Below, in pieces: positions 1 through 8,106 of a stretch of 34,487 nt of DNA. Source of the stretch: Hyphomicrobiales bacterium (GTDB lineage Bacteria > Pseudomonadota > Alphaproteobacteria > Rhizobiales > Rhizobiaceae); assembly GCA_021775495.1 (NCBI GenBank), contig JAJFHT010000167.1, positions 1 through 34,487 on the forward strand, given 5' to 3'. A model generated the notes under the pieces. It did no database searches. It saw nothing but the letters and a program-made list of their open reading frames with translations, and was not told the DNA's origin. The translations under genes were made by a program, and so were the position numbers. Numbering within the stretch: the first letter of the stretch is position 1; every line of letters begins with the position of its first letter.

Positions 1-1355
1 CTGACAACCCGTAAAACCAGAAACACGAATACCGTCGCGCCGACAAAAATCAGTGCGACACGACGATCGCTGGCAAACCAGACCGCCAGTCCGGCCAGCG
101 TCAGGGCACACAATCCGGCAGCAAGCAGATAGGGAAAACGCGGCATTCCGCGCGACTCAAAACCCATTTCGCGGAACAGGGCGGTTGCCGGCACATCGCG
201 TGCCCGGCCGAGCGGGATCAACGCAAAGACCAGTGCGACAAGGATACCCGATACCGCCGCGATCGCCAACGCTCCGGGATAAATCCCCGCATCCGCCGGA
301 ACCGGCAACACCGACGACAGGAATCCGGCTGCGATGGGCGGCGCGATCGCCGCAATCACCAGTCCGATTGCAATTCCGACCAGCGCAATCAGCATGATCT
401 GAACCAGATAGACGGTAAAGACGAAGCGGCCGGACGCCCCCAGCGATTTGAATGTTGCGATGGCGCCGCGTTTTCCCTCCAGAAAGGCCCGCACCGCATT
501 GGCAACGCCAACGCCGCCAACAACCAGGGCGGTCAGCCCGACCAGAGTGAGAAACTGTGAAAACCGCATGATGTTGGCTGACAGCGCCGGAGCGGCATTG
601 AGCCGCGACCGGATGCTCCACCCCGCCGCGGGAAACTGCTCGGCAGCAGCAGCACGGACGGCCGCGATACTGGCAGCGCTCGCACTGTCTGCGAGCCTGA
701 TCTTGTAGATATGTTCCACCAGGCTGCCCGGCTGGATAAGGCCGGTTGCCCGTAAGCCCTGCAGGGAGACCATCAGCCGCGGTGCAAAGCCAAAACCGTC
801 GGATATCAGATCGGGCTCGCTGACAATCTGTGCGCGCAATTCAAATGCAATATTGCCCAGCTTGATCCGGTCGCCGATGGACAGATTCAAACGTTCAAGC
901 AGCAAATCCGGCACAACGGCGCCAAAAACACCATTGCGCTTCGAAAACAGCTCGGAATGATCCTTCTGTGGATCGGTGGTGAATGACCCGTAGAGCGGGT
1001 AGGCGCCATCGATCGCCTTGACCTCGACCAATGTCTGGTCGGACCCGTCTTCAAGCCTTGCCATGGAACGCATGCGGGCGCTTTCGGCAAGCCCGCCGCT
1101 TGCCGTAAGAAAGTCGCGTTCGGCACTGGTCAGTTCACGCTGAACCAGTTCAAACCGCATATCGCCGCCAAGCAGCGATTGTCCTTCGTCTTCCACCCCG
1201 GATGTAATGGCGCCTGCAATCGAATTGACCCCGCCAATGGCGCCGACTCCGAGGGCGATACAGGCGAGAAAAATACCGAATCCGGAAAGTCCGCCGCGCA
1301 TTTCCCTCAACGAGAAACGCAAAGCCAGTCGAAGGGTTTGATGGAGGGACATCAT
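1..1355 (-). CDS. ABC transporter permease, FtsX/YbbP family (3' end cut by window)
   Basis: The reading frame is open from the ATG at 1355 (a second ATG lies at 1352) to the window edge, giving about 451 residues of a family that is usually around 800-850. It starts MMSLHQTLRLALRFSLREMR, followed by a membrane segment near residues 20-40, a long periplasmic-type domain, then further hydrophobic segments near 255-285, 305-345 and 355-385, as in the FtsX fold. The start lies 6 bases after the stop of the ATPase gene, so the two form one transcription unit. The family works with a YbbA-type ATPase in the inner membrane; in Escherichia coli the substrate of YbbAP is poorly defined. The C-terminal half is not in the window. 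The family call is firm, the transported substrate unknown. Confidence 0.9.
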   Translation of the reverse strand, partial: MMSLHQTLRLALRFSLREMRGGLSGFGIFLACIALGVGAIGGVNSIAGAITSGVEDEGQSLLGGDMRFELVQRELTSAERDFLTASGGLAESARMRSMARLEDGSDQTLVEVKAIDGAYPLYGSFTTDPQKDHSELFSKRNGVFGAVVPDLLLERLNLSIGDRIKLGNIAFELRAQIVSEPDLISDGFGFAPRLMVSLQGLRATGLIQPGSLVEHIYKIRLADSASAASIAAVRAAAAEQFPAAGWSIRSRLNAAPALSANIMRFSQFLTLVGLTALVVGGVGVANAVRAFLEGKRGAIATFKSLGASGRFVFTVYLVQIMLIALVGIAIGLVIAAIAPPIAAGFLSSVLPVPADAGIYPGALAIAAVSGILVALVFALIPLGRARDVPATALFREMGFESRGMPRFPYLLAAGLCALTLAGLAVWFASDRRVALIFVGATVFVFLVLRVV

Positions 1356-1361
1356 ATTGCT

Positions 1362-2060
1362 CTATGCGCTGGCGGCGGCTGTAATCACCGGCGTTTCGAT
1401 GCGCCCGGAACGCATCGCCACCTGGCGCTGACAACGGGCGGCGAGCGTCGGATCATGCGTGACGAGAACCAGCGTCATTCCGCGTTCAGTCGCCTTCTGG
1501 AACAACAGATCGGCAATCTGGCTACCGGTCGCCTGATCAAGGTTGCCGGTCGGTTCGTCGGCGATAAGGATCTTGGGGTTGGGCGCCAGCGAACGCGCGA
1601 TCGCCACCCGCTGCTGTTCGCCGCCGGACAACTCGCCCGGATAGTGGGTCAACCGCTCGCTGAGACCTACCGCCGCAAGCTCTTCGCGCGCTGTTCCAAA
1701 AGGATCGGCTGCGCCTGCAAGTTCCAGTGGAACCGCGACATTTTCGAGCGCCGTCATGTTCGGTATCAGGTGAAAGGACTGGAATACGATGCCGATCGAG
1801 CGGCCCCGAAATGCGGCGATGGTGTCTTCGCTCTTGTCGTTGAGCATCTCGCCGGCAATGCGCACCGTTCCGCTGTCGACCCGTTCCAGTCCGGCGATCA
1901 CCATCAGCAAAGTCGATTTGCCGGAACCAGATGGCCCGACGACACCGGTTGCCTCGCCCGCGCTGATATCCAGCGAGACATGTTTCAGCACATCGACGGA
2001 AGATGCGCCGGTTCCAAGGGTCAGGCACACATCATCAAGCTGGATCACAGGTTCGTTCAC
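1362..2060 (-). CDS. ABC transporter ATP-binding protein, YbbA/LolD-like
   Basis: A 232-residue single-domain ATPase. Walker A GPSGSGKST is at residues 42-50, the signature LSGGEQQ at 144-150, Walker B ILIADEP at 164-170, the D-loop GNLD just after it, and the switch histidine at H202. This is the MacB/LolD/YbbA type that drives FtsX-like permeases, and the permease gene follows after 6 bases. The gene is divergent from a TesA-like esterase, matching the conserved tesA-ybbA-ybbP arrangement. LolD proteins are similar in sequence, but LolD is normally paired with LolC/E rather than with a tesA neighbour, so YbbA is the better reading. Confidence 0.93.
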   Translation of the reverse strand: MNEPVIQLDDVCLTLGTGASSVDVLKHVSLDISAGEATGVVGPSGSGKSTLLMVIAGLERVDSGTVRIAGEMLNDKSEDTIAAFRGRSIGIVFQSFHLIPNMTALENVAVPLELAGAADPFGTAREELAAVGLSERLTHYPGELSGGEQQRVAIARSLAPNPKILIADEPTGNLDQATGSQIADLLFQKATERGMTLVLVTHDPTLAARCQRQVAMRSGRIETPVITAAASA

Positions 2061-2086
2061 GGCATTCTCGTCCTACTTAAAATGCT

Positions 2087-2098
2087 TTAATGCATTAA
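2087..2098. promoter_or_regulatory. Perfect 12-bp palindrome in the ybbA/tesA divergent gap
   Basis: TTAATGCATTAA is its own reverse complement and lies in an AT-rich patch within the 80-base gap between the two divergent starts. It could be an operator or part of a promoter. Nothing in the sequence shows which protein, if any, binds it. Confidence 0.3.
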
Positions 2099-2140
2099 TG
2101 AATCATTGCGAAAACATCCCGGACATATGGGGCTTCCACC

Positions 2141-2776
2141 ATGGCATTCAAACAGTTGATACGCATGCTCTTTCTGACCGGACTTGTTCTTGTCGCATAT
2201 TCTGCAGCAAAAGCTGCCGAACCGGTCACGATCGTCGGGTTTGGCGACAGCCTCATGGCCGGATATCAACTGTCGTCCAGTGATGCGTTTCCATCGAAAC
2301 TTCAGGCCGCCCTGCGCGGCAAGGGGCATGAGGTTTCGGTCATCAATGCCGGGGTTTCCGGCGACACGACCAGCGGCGGCCTTGCCCGGCTCGACTGGTC
2401 GGTCCCGGACGCGGCGGATCTCGTCGTGCTGGAACTCGGCGCAAATGATGCACTGCGCGGTATCTCTCCGGATCTGACGCAAGCCAATCTGGAAGCCATG
2501 ATAACACGCCTGAAACAACGCGGTATCAAGATTGTGTTCGCCGGTATGCTTGCGCCGCCCAATATGGGCGCCGACTACGAACAGGCATTCAATGCGATCT
2601 ATCCACATCTGGCTGAAAAACATGGCCTGCCGTTTTACCAGTTCTTTCTGGAAGGTGTTGCCGCCACCCCCGGGCTGTTGCTCAGCGACGGCATGCATCC
2701 GAACCCCGAAGGGATCGACAAAATGGTAGCCGGCATATTGCCACTGATCGAGATGATTATTACCTCAGGATTATGA
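2141..2776 (+). CDS. SGNH/GDSL hydrolase, TesA-like arylesterase/thioesterase
   Basis: A 211-residue secreted esterase. A hydrophobic N-terminal signal (residues 7-26, ending near AAKAAE) points to the periplasm. The SGNH blocks are all present: GDSL at 35-38 with nucleophile S37, block II GVSGDT with G74, block III GAND with N102, and block V DGMHP with D183 and H186. TesA-type enzymes hydrolyse acyl esters and acyl-CoA thioesters and act as lysophospholipase L1. It is transcribed away from the YbbAP-like transporter, a conserved neighbourhood suggesting a shared lipid-related role, which remains an inference. Confidence 0.93.
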   Translation: MAFKQLIRMLFLTGLVLVAYSAAKAAEPVTIVGFGDSLMAGYQLSSSDAFPSKLQAALRGKGHEVSVINAGVSGDTTSGGLARLDWSVPDAADLVVLELGANDALRGISPDLTQANLEAMITRLKQRGIKIVFAGMLAPPNMGADYEQAFNAIYPHLAEKHGLPFYQFFLEGVAATPGLLLSDGMHPNPEGIDKMVAGILPLIEMIITSGL

Positions 2777-2916
2777 GCCTGCCGCAATTCTCATCTGCCT
2801 TCCAATAAAGTGCTTGCTCGGCTCGGCGATCAGTGATTCGCTGATCATCAACCGCTGATTCGGGCAACCCAGTGTGGTGGATCTGCGGCCGGTCCATCGT
2901 ACCGACGGAGGAATAA

Positions 2917-3519
2917 ATGCCTCGTCTTTTTGCCGCTTTGGAAATACCGCGCGATGCGGTGTTGTCCCTGTCCCTCCTGCGGGGAGGCTTTCCCGGCGCC
3001 CGCTGGATCGACGTCGAAAACTACCACCTGACGCTTCGGTTTGTCGGTGATGTGGAGGGCCATATCGCCGATGAAATCGCCAGCGCGTTTGATCGGATTC
3101 ATCGTCCGCCCTTCGAACTCGCCCTGAACGGAATCGGAACGTTCGGAACCAAGAAACCGCATTCCCTTTGGGCAGGTGTCACGGCATCGCCGGATTTGCG
3201 CGCGCTACACGATGAAATCGAACGTATCTGCCAGCGGCTGGGCTTGCCGCCGGATACCCGCAAATTCTCGCCGCATGTGACACTTGCACGTCTGAAAAAT
3301 CCGCATTTGCCCGATGTCGTCAGCTATCTCAGCAATCATGGTGGATTTTCGACATCACCGTTCCAGGTGTCACGATTTGTCCTGATGTCATCCCGCGATT
3401 CCGTTGGCGGCGGGCCCTATGTCGTCGAAGGCGAGTGGGCTCTCACCGAACCGATACCAGTCGCGGCTCAGCGCGCCTGGCCGGCCAGTGCGACAGAGGC
3501 CTCACGGATCACACGATAA
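2917..3519 (+). CDS. thpR: RNA 2',3'-cyclic phosphodiesterase (ThpR/LigT)
   Basis: A 200-residue member of the 2H phosphoesterase superfamily. The two HxTx catalytic motifs are HLTL at residues 37-40 and HVTL at 120-123, with the usual spacing. The start is preceded by a strong ribosome binding site (GGAGGAATAA just before the ATG). Family members open 2',3'-cyclic phosphate ends of RNA, with an unclear in vivo target in bacteria. The last 52 bases overlap the 3' end of the convergent phosphatase gene, so the tail (about 17 residues) is read from both strands. Confidence 0.93.
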   Translation: MPRLFAALEIPRDAVLSLSLLRGGFPGARWIDVENYHLTLRFVGDVEGHIADEIASAFDRIHRPPFELALNGIGTFGTKKPHSLWAGVTASPDLRALHDEIERICQRLGLPPDTRKFSPHVTLARLKNPHLPDVVSYLSNHGGFSTSPFQVSRFVLMSSRDSVGGGPYVVEGEWALTEPIPVAAQRAWPASATEASRITR

Positions 3520-3941
3520 GCATTGGCGAATCCGTCGTCTCCGCCGTAATAGGGGTCCGGAATCTCAATCGGGCCCAGGCCGGCCTTGCCGCAAAACAAA
3601 TCGACTTTCGAACGATACCGGTGTGCGCCACTTGCCTTCAGATCATCGACATTGGACCGATCCATGCCGAGAATCAGGTCAAAACGCTCAAAATCATCAT
3701 CGGCGATCCTTCGGCAGCTTTGACCTGAGATATCGATGCCGTGTTTGGCCGCAATGGCAATTGAACGCGGGTCGGGTGCAGAGCCGACATGCCATCCGCC
3801 GGTACCGGCCGAATCAACCGAAAAATCGGACGAGAGGCCAAGATCAGCTGCAACATGGCTGAAAACCCCTTCGGCCAGCGGTGAGCGGCAGATATTGCCA
3901 AGACAGACAAAAAGGATCGCGGTGCTGTGTTCGTTCTGCAT
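3468..3941 (-). CDS. Low-molecular-weight protein-tyrosine phosphatase
   Basis: The protein has 157 residues from the ATG at 3941, chosen because AGGG lies 9 bases upstream and because the alternative ATG at 3965 falls inside a repeated palindrome. The active-site loop CLGNICRS gives C13, R19 and S20 (C-X5-R-S). The general acid is the aspartate in DPYYGG near the C terminus. It is a cytoplasmic phosphatase of small-fold type; relatives act on tyrosine kinases of capsule synthesis or on arginine phosphate, and no kinase lies nearby to decide. It converges on and overlaps thpR by 52 bases. Confidence 0.93.
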   Translation of the reverse strand: MQNEHSTAILFVCLGNICRSPLAEGVFSHVAADLGLSSDFSVDSAGTGGWHVGSAPDPRSIAIAAKHGIDISGQSCRRIADDDFERFDLILGMDRSNVDDLKASGAHRYRSKVDLFCGKAGLGPIEIPDPYYGGDDGFANAYRVIREASVALAGQAR

Positions 3942-3961
3942 GTATCGAGACCCTAATTGTT

Positions 3962-4004
3962 GCATGATCCAAAACTGATCGCCGGATTTCGAATCAAATC
4001 ATGC
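3962..4004. repeat. Degenerate copy of rhizobial-type intergenic palindrome
   Basis: The block opens GCATGATCC and closes with AAATCATGCG, so its 7-base ends are exact inverted repeats (GCATGAT/ATCATGC). By eye it matches the element at 18360-18403 along its whole length with one gap, including the central GCCGG and TTTCG. It sits in the divergent gap between the phosphatase and phhB genes and overlaps the rejected upstream start codon of the phosphatase. The family resemblance is from memory of Hyphomicrobiales intergenic repeats. Confidence 0.6.
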
Positions 4005-4037
4005 GTTCGTTCCGGCAATTTTTGAAAGGAGATTATG

Positions 4038-4334
4038 ATGCGCGAGAAACTCGATTCAAACCAAATAAACGCGGCGCTTGGCAGCCTGCAAGGTTGGACT
4101 CTTTCGGAAAACCGGCCTGCTATCGAAAAGACCTTCACCTTCAAGGACTTCAACGCCGCCTTTGGATTCATGACACGCGCCGCGCTGATTGCGGAAAAGA
4201 TGGATCACCACCCGGAATGGTCGAATGTCTACCGAACGGTTGACGTCGTTTTGACGACGCATGATCGCGATGGCGTGACCAACCTGGACATCGAGCTTGC
4301 GGACAAAATGAACGCCATCGCCGCCGAGCTGTGA
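4038..4334 (+). CDS. phhB: Pterin-4a-carbinolamine dehydratase
   Basis: A 98-residue protein from the second of two adjacent ATG codons; AAGGAG at 4026-4031 is 6 bases from 4038 but only 3 from 4035, so 4038 is preferred. The family motif MDHHPEWSNVY holds the active-site histidine pair, and a conserved histidine follows in TTHD. The enzyme dehydrates 4a-hydroxytetrahydrobiopterin in pterin recycling and in this family is often linked to phenylalanine hydroxylase. No phhA is visible here, so a role in general pterin metabolism is equally possible. Confidence 0.93.
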   Translation: MREKLDSNQINAALGSLQGWTLSENRPAIEKTFTFKDFNAAFGFMTRAALIAEKMDHHPEWSNVYRTVDVVLTTHDRDGVTNLDIELADKMNAIAAEL

Positions 4335-4380
4335 CCGCGAATTCTTGCAATTTCGCGGAAGCCTAACCACATGTTCCTGC

Positions 4381-4752
4381 ATGACGATGGATGAAGTGAG
4401 ACTCGGTGAAATCCTGGCGCCCGCCGATTCAGCTGAAAATGAGCGCCGTGAAGACCGAATAAGAGCGCGGTTCTGGCGTACAGCCAGACGTGCCGCAGGC
4501 CAGGTTCCGTTCATGGAAGAGGTCGTAGCCGGCTATTTTTGCGCCCTGGATTCAAATACGCCCGGCCGCGTACGCGGCATTCTGCTGGCGGCGCTGGCTT
4601 ATTTCGTGCTGCCGCTCGACACTATTCCAGATTTCCTGCTTGGCTTCGGTTTTACCGATGATGTCGCCGTCCTGACTGCGGCAATCGCTGCGATTAGCCG
4701 CCATATCACACCGGCGCACCGAATTTCGGCAAAGGAAGCATTGCAGGACTGA
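4381..4752 (+). CDS. DUF1232 (YkvA-like) membrane protein
   Basis: A protein of 123 residues if the ATG at 4381 is used; another ATG is at 4387, and an upstream in-frame TTG at 4345 is less likely. No clear ribosome binding site marks either ATG. The DUF1232 core is the stretch YFVLPLDTIPDFLLGFGFTD, a hydrophobic hairpin with the typical PLDxIPD motif, followed by an alanine-rich hydrophobic segment. The function of the family is unknown. It follows phhB on the same strand after 46 bases and could be co-transcribed. Confidence 0.85.
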   Translation: MTMDEVRLGEILAPADSAENERREDRIRARFWRTARRAAGQVPFMEEVVAGYFCALDSNTPGRVRGILLAALAYFVLPLDTIPDFLLGFGFTDDVAVLTAAIAAISRHITPAHRISAKEALQD

Positions 4753-4807
4753 ATTCGGGTCAGTAACAAGGCTCCGCCACGCCACAGTCTGCTGAGCCGG
4801 AGCATCC

Positions 4808-5272
4808 ATGTCCAAAAGCGTAAGACGCGTCCAGGAAACCGCCCGGCAGCTCGGCCTCGACATCACCATCCAGCACATGCCGGACAGCACACGGACCGCC
4901 GAGCAAGCAGCCAGCGCATGCGGATGCGACGTCGCGCAGATCGTCAAATCACTGATATTTGAGGGTTCTGACAGCCGCGAACTGAAACTGCTGCTCGTCA
5001 GCGGCGCCAACATGGTTGATCTCGAAAAGGCCGCCGGTCAGATTGGCGAGCCGCTTGCGCGGGCCGACGCCACTCGGGTTCGGCAAAAAACCGGCTTTGC
5101 CATAGGCGGTGTATCCCCGATAGGCCACCTGACACCGGTCGACACATTCATCGACACTGACCTTCTGTCCCACACCGAGATATGGGCCGCTGCCGGTTCG
5201 CCCAATGCCGTATTTGCGATCGATCCCGTGCGGCTTGTCGAAATGACCGCCGCCAGGAAAATCAGCGTTTGA
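4808..5272 (+). CDS. YbaK/EbsC-family aminoacyl-tRNA deacylase
   Basis: A 154-residue single-domain protein of the YbaK/ProX superfamily, which hydrolyses misacylated tRNAs (often Cys-tRNAPro or Ala-tRNAPro). The lysine conserved for catalysis is K47 in AQIVKSLIF, and the glycine-rich loop GFAIGGVSPIGH forms the substrate pocket. It resembles the YeaK/EbsC group more than ProX. A second member, of the ProX type, lies at 25058-25558. The stop is only 13 bases from the stop of the convergent sigma factor gene. Confidence 0.88.
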   Translation: MSKSVRRVQETARQLGLDITIQHMPDSTRTAEQAASACGCDVAQIVKSLIFEGSDSRELKLLLVSGANMVDLEKAAGQIGEPLARADATRVRQKTGFAIGGVSPIGHLTPVDTFIDTDLLSHTEIWAAAGSPNAVFAIDPVRLVEMTAARKISV

Positions 5273-5285
5273 AACCAGTTACGCT

Positions 5286-5858
5286 CTAATCGGTATCGAC
5301 CTGCGGGTCGTCATTGAGCGCCCGGCGCAATCGCGAGAATGCCAGCCGGATGCGCGACTTGACCGTGCCAAGCGGCAGGCCTGTGCGTTCCGAGATCTCG
5401 CTATGGGTCAGGCCGAGAAAAAACGCGAATTTGATCATCTCGACCTGATCGGACGGAAGGTCCTCGACGGCCATTCGCACGCGGCTTTCGCGCAACCGCG
5501 CATCCATACCGTCATCCGCCGCCTCGGATTCGACCGGCAGGAACATCGGGTCATGCGGGTCCAGCAGGTGGGATCTATCCCGTCGCATCAGGTCGATGCG
5601 TCGGTTGCGGGCAATGCGGAACAGCCAGGTCGCCAACGAAGACTTTGCCGGATCGAACAGATGCGCCTTGTGCCACAGGACGATCATCACTTCCTGCACC
5701 AGTTCCTCAGCCTGACTGGATTCCAGCCCCAACCTCTGCAGATAGGCATTGAGGCGCGGTCCGTAATAGTCGAACAAGGTCGCGAAAGCATCGCGGTCGC
5801 GTGATGCGGACACAAGCCCGACCAGCCGGGCAAATTCTTCGCTCGCCACTTTGTTCAT
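5286..5858 (-). CDS. ECF-type RNA polymerase sigma factor
   Basis: The protein is about 190 residues from the ATG at 5858. A GTG at 5873 would add five residues but lies inside a repeated sequence, and neither start has a good ribosome binding site. Region 2 is seen in AEELVQEVMIVLWHKA and the -10-recognising helix TWLFRIARNRRIDLMRR. Region 4 is the helix-turn-helix LTHSEISERTGLPLGTVKSR. It resembles the ECF group usually paired with a zinc ChrR-type anti-sigma factor, but no such gene lies on either side: the downstream gene is convergent and upstream is a 380-base gap. What it controls cannot be read from here. Confidence 0.9.
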   Translation of the reverse strand: MNKVASEEFARLVGLVSASRDRDAFATLFDYYGPRLNAYLQRLGLESSQAEELVQEVMIVLWHKAHLFDPAKSSLATWLFRIARNRRIDLMRRDRSHLLDPHDPMFLPVESEAADDGMDARLRESRVRMAVEDLPSDQVEMIKFAFFLGLTHSEISERTGLPLGTVKSRIRLAFSRLRRALNDDPQVDTD

Positions 5859-5867
5859 GTCGGGTAA

Positions 5868-5886
5868 GTGCACTTCTCGATCATAT
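5868..5886. repeat. Short solo copy of repeat outer arm
   Basis: GTGCACTTCTCGATCATAT matches 18 of 19 bases of the arm at 25601 onward (upstream of proX). Both copies lie upstream of minus-strand genes. Here it covers the less likely GTG start of the sigma factor. Confidence 0.45.
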
Positions 5887-6241
5887 CAGGTCATAGACTC
5901 ATACACCGTTTGACCGGTGGTGGTGCACCAGGATCGGCGGAAACACTATGCGTCTTCATGGCCAGTCGCAACCGGTCTGATGTGCTGTGATCTCCCAGGA
6001 TTCCTCGGACAAATCTTCCCGGAAGCCAAATTCTCGCCTTTTTCATCGGATTGTTACAGTCTGTGAAGACGTGCGGCAAAACGCACCCCGACTGTCATTC
6101 GATCCAAGCATAGGATAAAGCTGGCCGGCGTTGCGATCTTTTTTGAACGCGGTTCATGGTTTGGTAACCCCGATTAATTCAAAATGGATCCGATCGGGCG
6201 TTTGTGAACACTCTCGACTGACAAGAGAACCGGTTAGGACA
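5887..6241. other. Intergenic stretch without a recognised gene
   Basis: The 355 bases between the repeat arm and ialB hold no supported coding frame. Two small symmetric sites are visible: a perfect 10-bp palindrome TGGTGCACCA at 5921-5930, and an inverted pair TGAAC/GTTCA around GCG at 6144-6156. Promoters for the sigma factor (minus) and ialB (plus) should lie here, but no convincing -35/-10 pair was found. Confidence 0.6.
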
Positions 6242-6754
6242 ATGCTGAAACAACTTTCTATCATGGCTTCCATAATGCTGGCTCTGTCGGCAAGTCCAAC
6301 TTTCGCACAGGCGAGCAAGCCGGTGAAACTGCTCGGCACGCATGGCGACTGGGGCACCTACCGTTATGATTCGCAAAAGGGCAAAGTTTGTTATGTGCTT
6401 TCCGAAGCCACAAGAAAACAGCCTCCAAGCCTCGACCATGGCAAGATCTATTTTCTGATAAGTCAGAAGCCGGGTCAGGGTGTTTCCTTCGAGCCTCAGT
6501 TTGCCGCGAGCTACAAACTTCAGGACAAATCGAAAGTTGTCGTTTCGGTGGGTTCGAATTCATTCTCGCTGTTTACCAACGGAAAATCGGCATGGCTTGA
6601 AAATGCCGCCGAGGAGCCGCAGCTTATCCAGCGCATGAAGGCCGGTGCCTCCATGTCGGTAGAGGCAAGATCCGGTCGCGGCAACAAGACCAGCTATGAG
6701 TTTTCGCTGAAGGGCATCACCAAAGCCCTGGAGTCGATCTCCAGCTGCAACTAG
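6242..6754 (+). CDS. Invasion-associated locus B (IalB) family protein
   Basis: A 170-residue exported protein. The ATG at 6242, preceded by TTAGGACA, starts a typical signal peptide (MLKQLSIMASIMLALSASPT, cleavage near FAQA), whereas the longer upstream frame has no such signal. The mature part has the family pattern: GDWGTYRYDSQKGKVCYVLS near the start, a beta-rich middle with KVVVSVGSNSFSLF, and a late cysteine (SISSCN), which may pair with the cysteine in KVCYV. IalB proteins are periplasmic or envelope proteins; one affects erythrocyte invasion in Bartonella, but most rhizobial members have no known function. Confidence 0.85.
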   Translation: MLKQLSIMASIMLALSASPTFAQASKPVKLLGTHGDWGTYRYDSQKGKVCYVLSEATRKQPPSLDHGKIYFLISQKPGQGVSFEPQFAASYKLQDKSKVVVSVGSNSFSLFTNGKSAWLENAAEEPQLIQRMKAGASMSVEARSGRGNKTSYEFSLKGITKALESISSCN

Positions 6755-6876
6755 AACCGAATTTTTCAGTCCTTTCCCTCCCGGGGCACTGATTCCGGGT
6801 GGCCGATTGACGATCAATGGTGACGGCCAGGTGCCACCATGTTATGAGCCCGCCAACATTGGCAGGTGATAATCCC

Positions 6877-8106
6877 ATGGCCGTTTCGCTAGATCTTACA
6901 GACCCGCAACAGCGTGATGTCCTGACGTCACGACTGCCGACCGACAAACCCTCCATCATTGGCATGAGCCGGGATGAACTCGCCTCTGCGCTTGAGGCGC
7001 TCGACATCCCATCCCGGCAGATCAGAATGCGTGTCAGCCAGATCTGGCACTGGCTCTATGTTCGCGGTGTGTCGGACTATGCCGCCATGGCCAATATCTC
7101 CCGCGAGTTGCGGGCGAAGCTTTCGGACTCCCTCGCACTGACACGGCCTGAAATCGTCGAGGAACAAGTGTCCGAAGACGGCACCCGCAAGTGGCTGTTT
7201 CGCTTTCCCTCGCGCGGCGCCGGCCGTCCGGTGGAGGTCGAAACCGTCTACATACCGGAAGATGGCCGTGGCACGTTGTGTATCTCGAGCCAGGTCGGAT
7301 GCACGCTGACATGTACTTTCTGTCATACCGGAACCCAGAAACTGGTCCGCAATCTGACGAGTGAGGAAATTCTGCTGCAGCTGATCGTCGCCCGCGAGCG
7401 GCTGGGTGATTTCCCCGACCAGGATACACCGCACGGCACCGTCGTTCCGGCGGAAGGCCGCAAGGTCAGCAATATCGTCATGATGGGCATGGGCGAGCCG
7501 CTTTACAATTTCGACAACGTCAAGCAGGCACTGCTGATCGCCTCCGACGGAGATGGCCTGTCCCTGTCCAAACGGCGCATCACCCTGTCGACCTCGGGCG
7601 TAGTACCGATGATTTCCCGCACCGGTGACGAAATCGGTGTGATGCTGGCGATTTCGCTGCATGCCGTGCGCGATGATCTGCGCGACGAACTGGTGCCGAT
7701 CAACAAGAAACACCCGATCAGGGAGTTGCTTGCGGCCTGCCGCGCCTATCCGGGCCTGTCCAACGCACGCCGCATAACTTTCGAATATGTCATGCTGAAG
7801 GGGGTCAATGATTCCCTTGAGGATGCACAGAAATTGGTTGGCCTGTTGAAAGGCATTCCGGCCAAGATCAATCTCATTCCGTTTAATCCGTGGCCGGGTT
7901 CGCCATACCAATGTTCCGATTGGGAGCAGATCGAGAAATTTTCCGATGCCGTCAATCAGGCCGGTTATGCATCGCCGATCCGCACACCTCGCGGACGCGA
8001 TATCCTTGCCGCATGCGGTCAGTTGAAATCGGATTCCGAGCGCATGCGCAAAACCGACCGGTTGGCCCTCGAAGCCATGATGATCGGGGGTCACGGAGCA
8101 GCGTGA
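6877..8106 (+). CDS. rlmN: 23S rRNA (adenine(2503)-C(2))-methyltransferase RlmN
   Basis: A radical-SAM enzyme of 409 residues from the ATG at 6877, preceded by AGGTGA; an upstream in-frame start at 6817 adds a non-conserved tail. The iron-sulfur cluster motif is C142-x3-C146-x2-C149 in GCTLTCTFC. The methyl-carrying second cysteine is near the C terminus in [20 protein letters not shown] and the glycine-rich stretches of the radical-SAM barrel are present. It methylates A2503 of 23S rRNA and, in E. coli, A37 of some tRNAs. Its stop overlaps the start of the next gene by four bases. Confidence 0.97.
   Translation: MAVSLDLTDPQQRDVLTSRLPTDKPSIIGMSRDELASALEALDIPSRQIRMRVSQIWHWLYVRGVSDYAAMANISRELRAKLSDSLALTRPEIVEEQVSEDGTRKWLFRFPSRGAGRPVEVETVYIPEDGRGTLCISSQVGCTLTCTFCHTGTQKLVRNLTSEEILLQLIVARERLGDFPDQDTPHGTVVPAEGRKVSNIVMMGMGEPLYNFDNVKQALLIASDGDGLSLSKRRITLSTSGVVPMISRTGDEIGVMLAISLHAVRDDLRDELVPINKKHPIRELLAACRAYPGLSNARRITFEYVMLKGVNDSLEDAQKLVGLLKGIPAKINLIPFNPWPGSPYQCSDWEQIEKFSDAVNQAGYASPIRTPRGRDILAACGQLKSDSERMRKTDRLALEAMMIGGHGAA

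Noticed and set aside
1179-2090. A 303-codon plus-strand frame across the YbbA-like ATPase
   Set aside because: It is antisense to a gene with all ABC motifs, and the composition is typical of a shadow frame.
2826-2844. GATCAG/CTGATC hairpin between the esterase gene and thpR as a terminator
   Set aside because: The stem is only 6 bases with a 7-base loop and no U-run follows, so evidence for termination is too weak.
6928-8094. A 388-codon open frame on the minus strand across rlmN
   Set aside because: It lies wholly within rlmN, whose radical-SAM motifs are complete on the other strand, and its translation has no recognisable domain.
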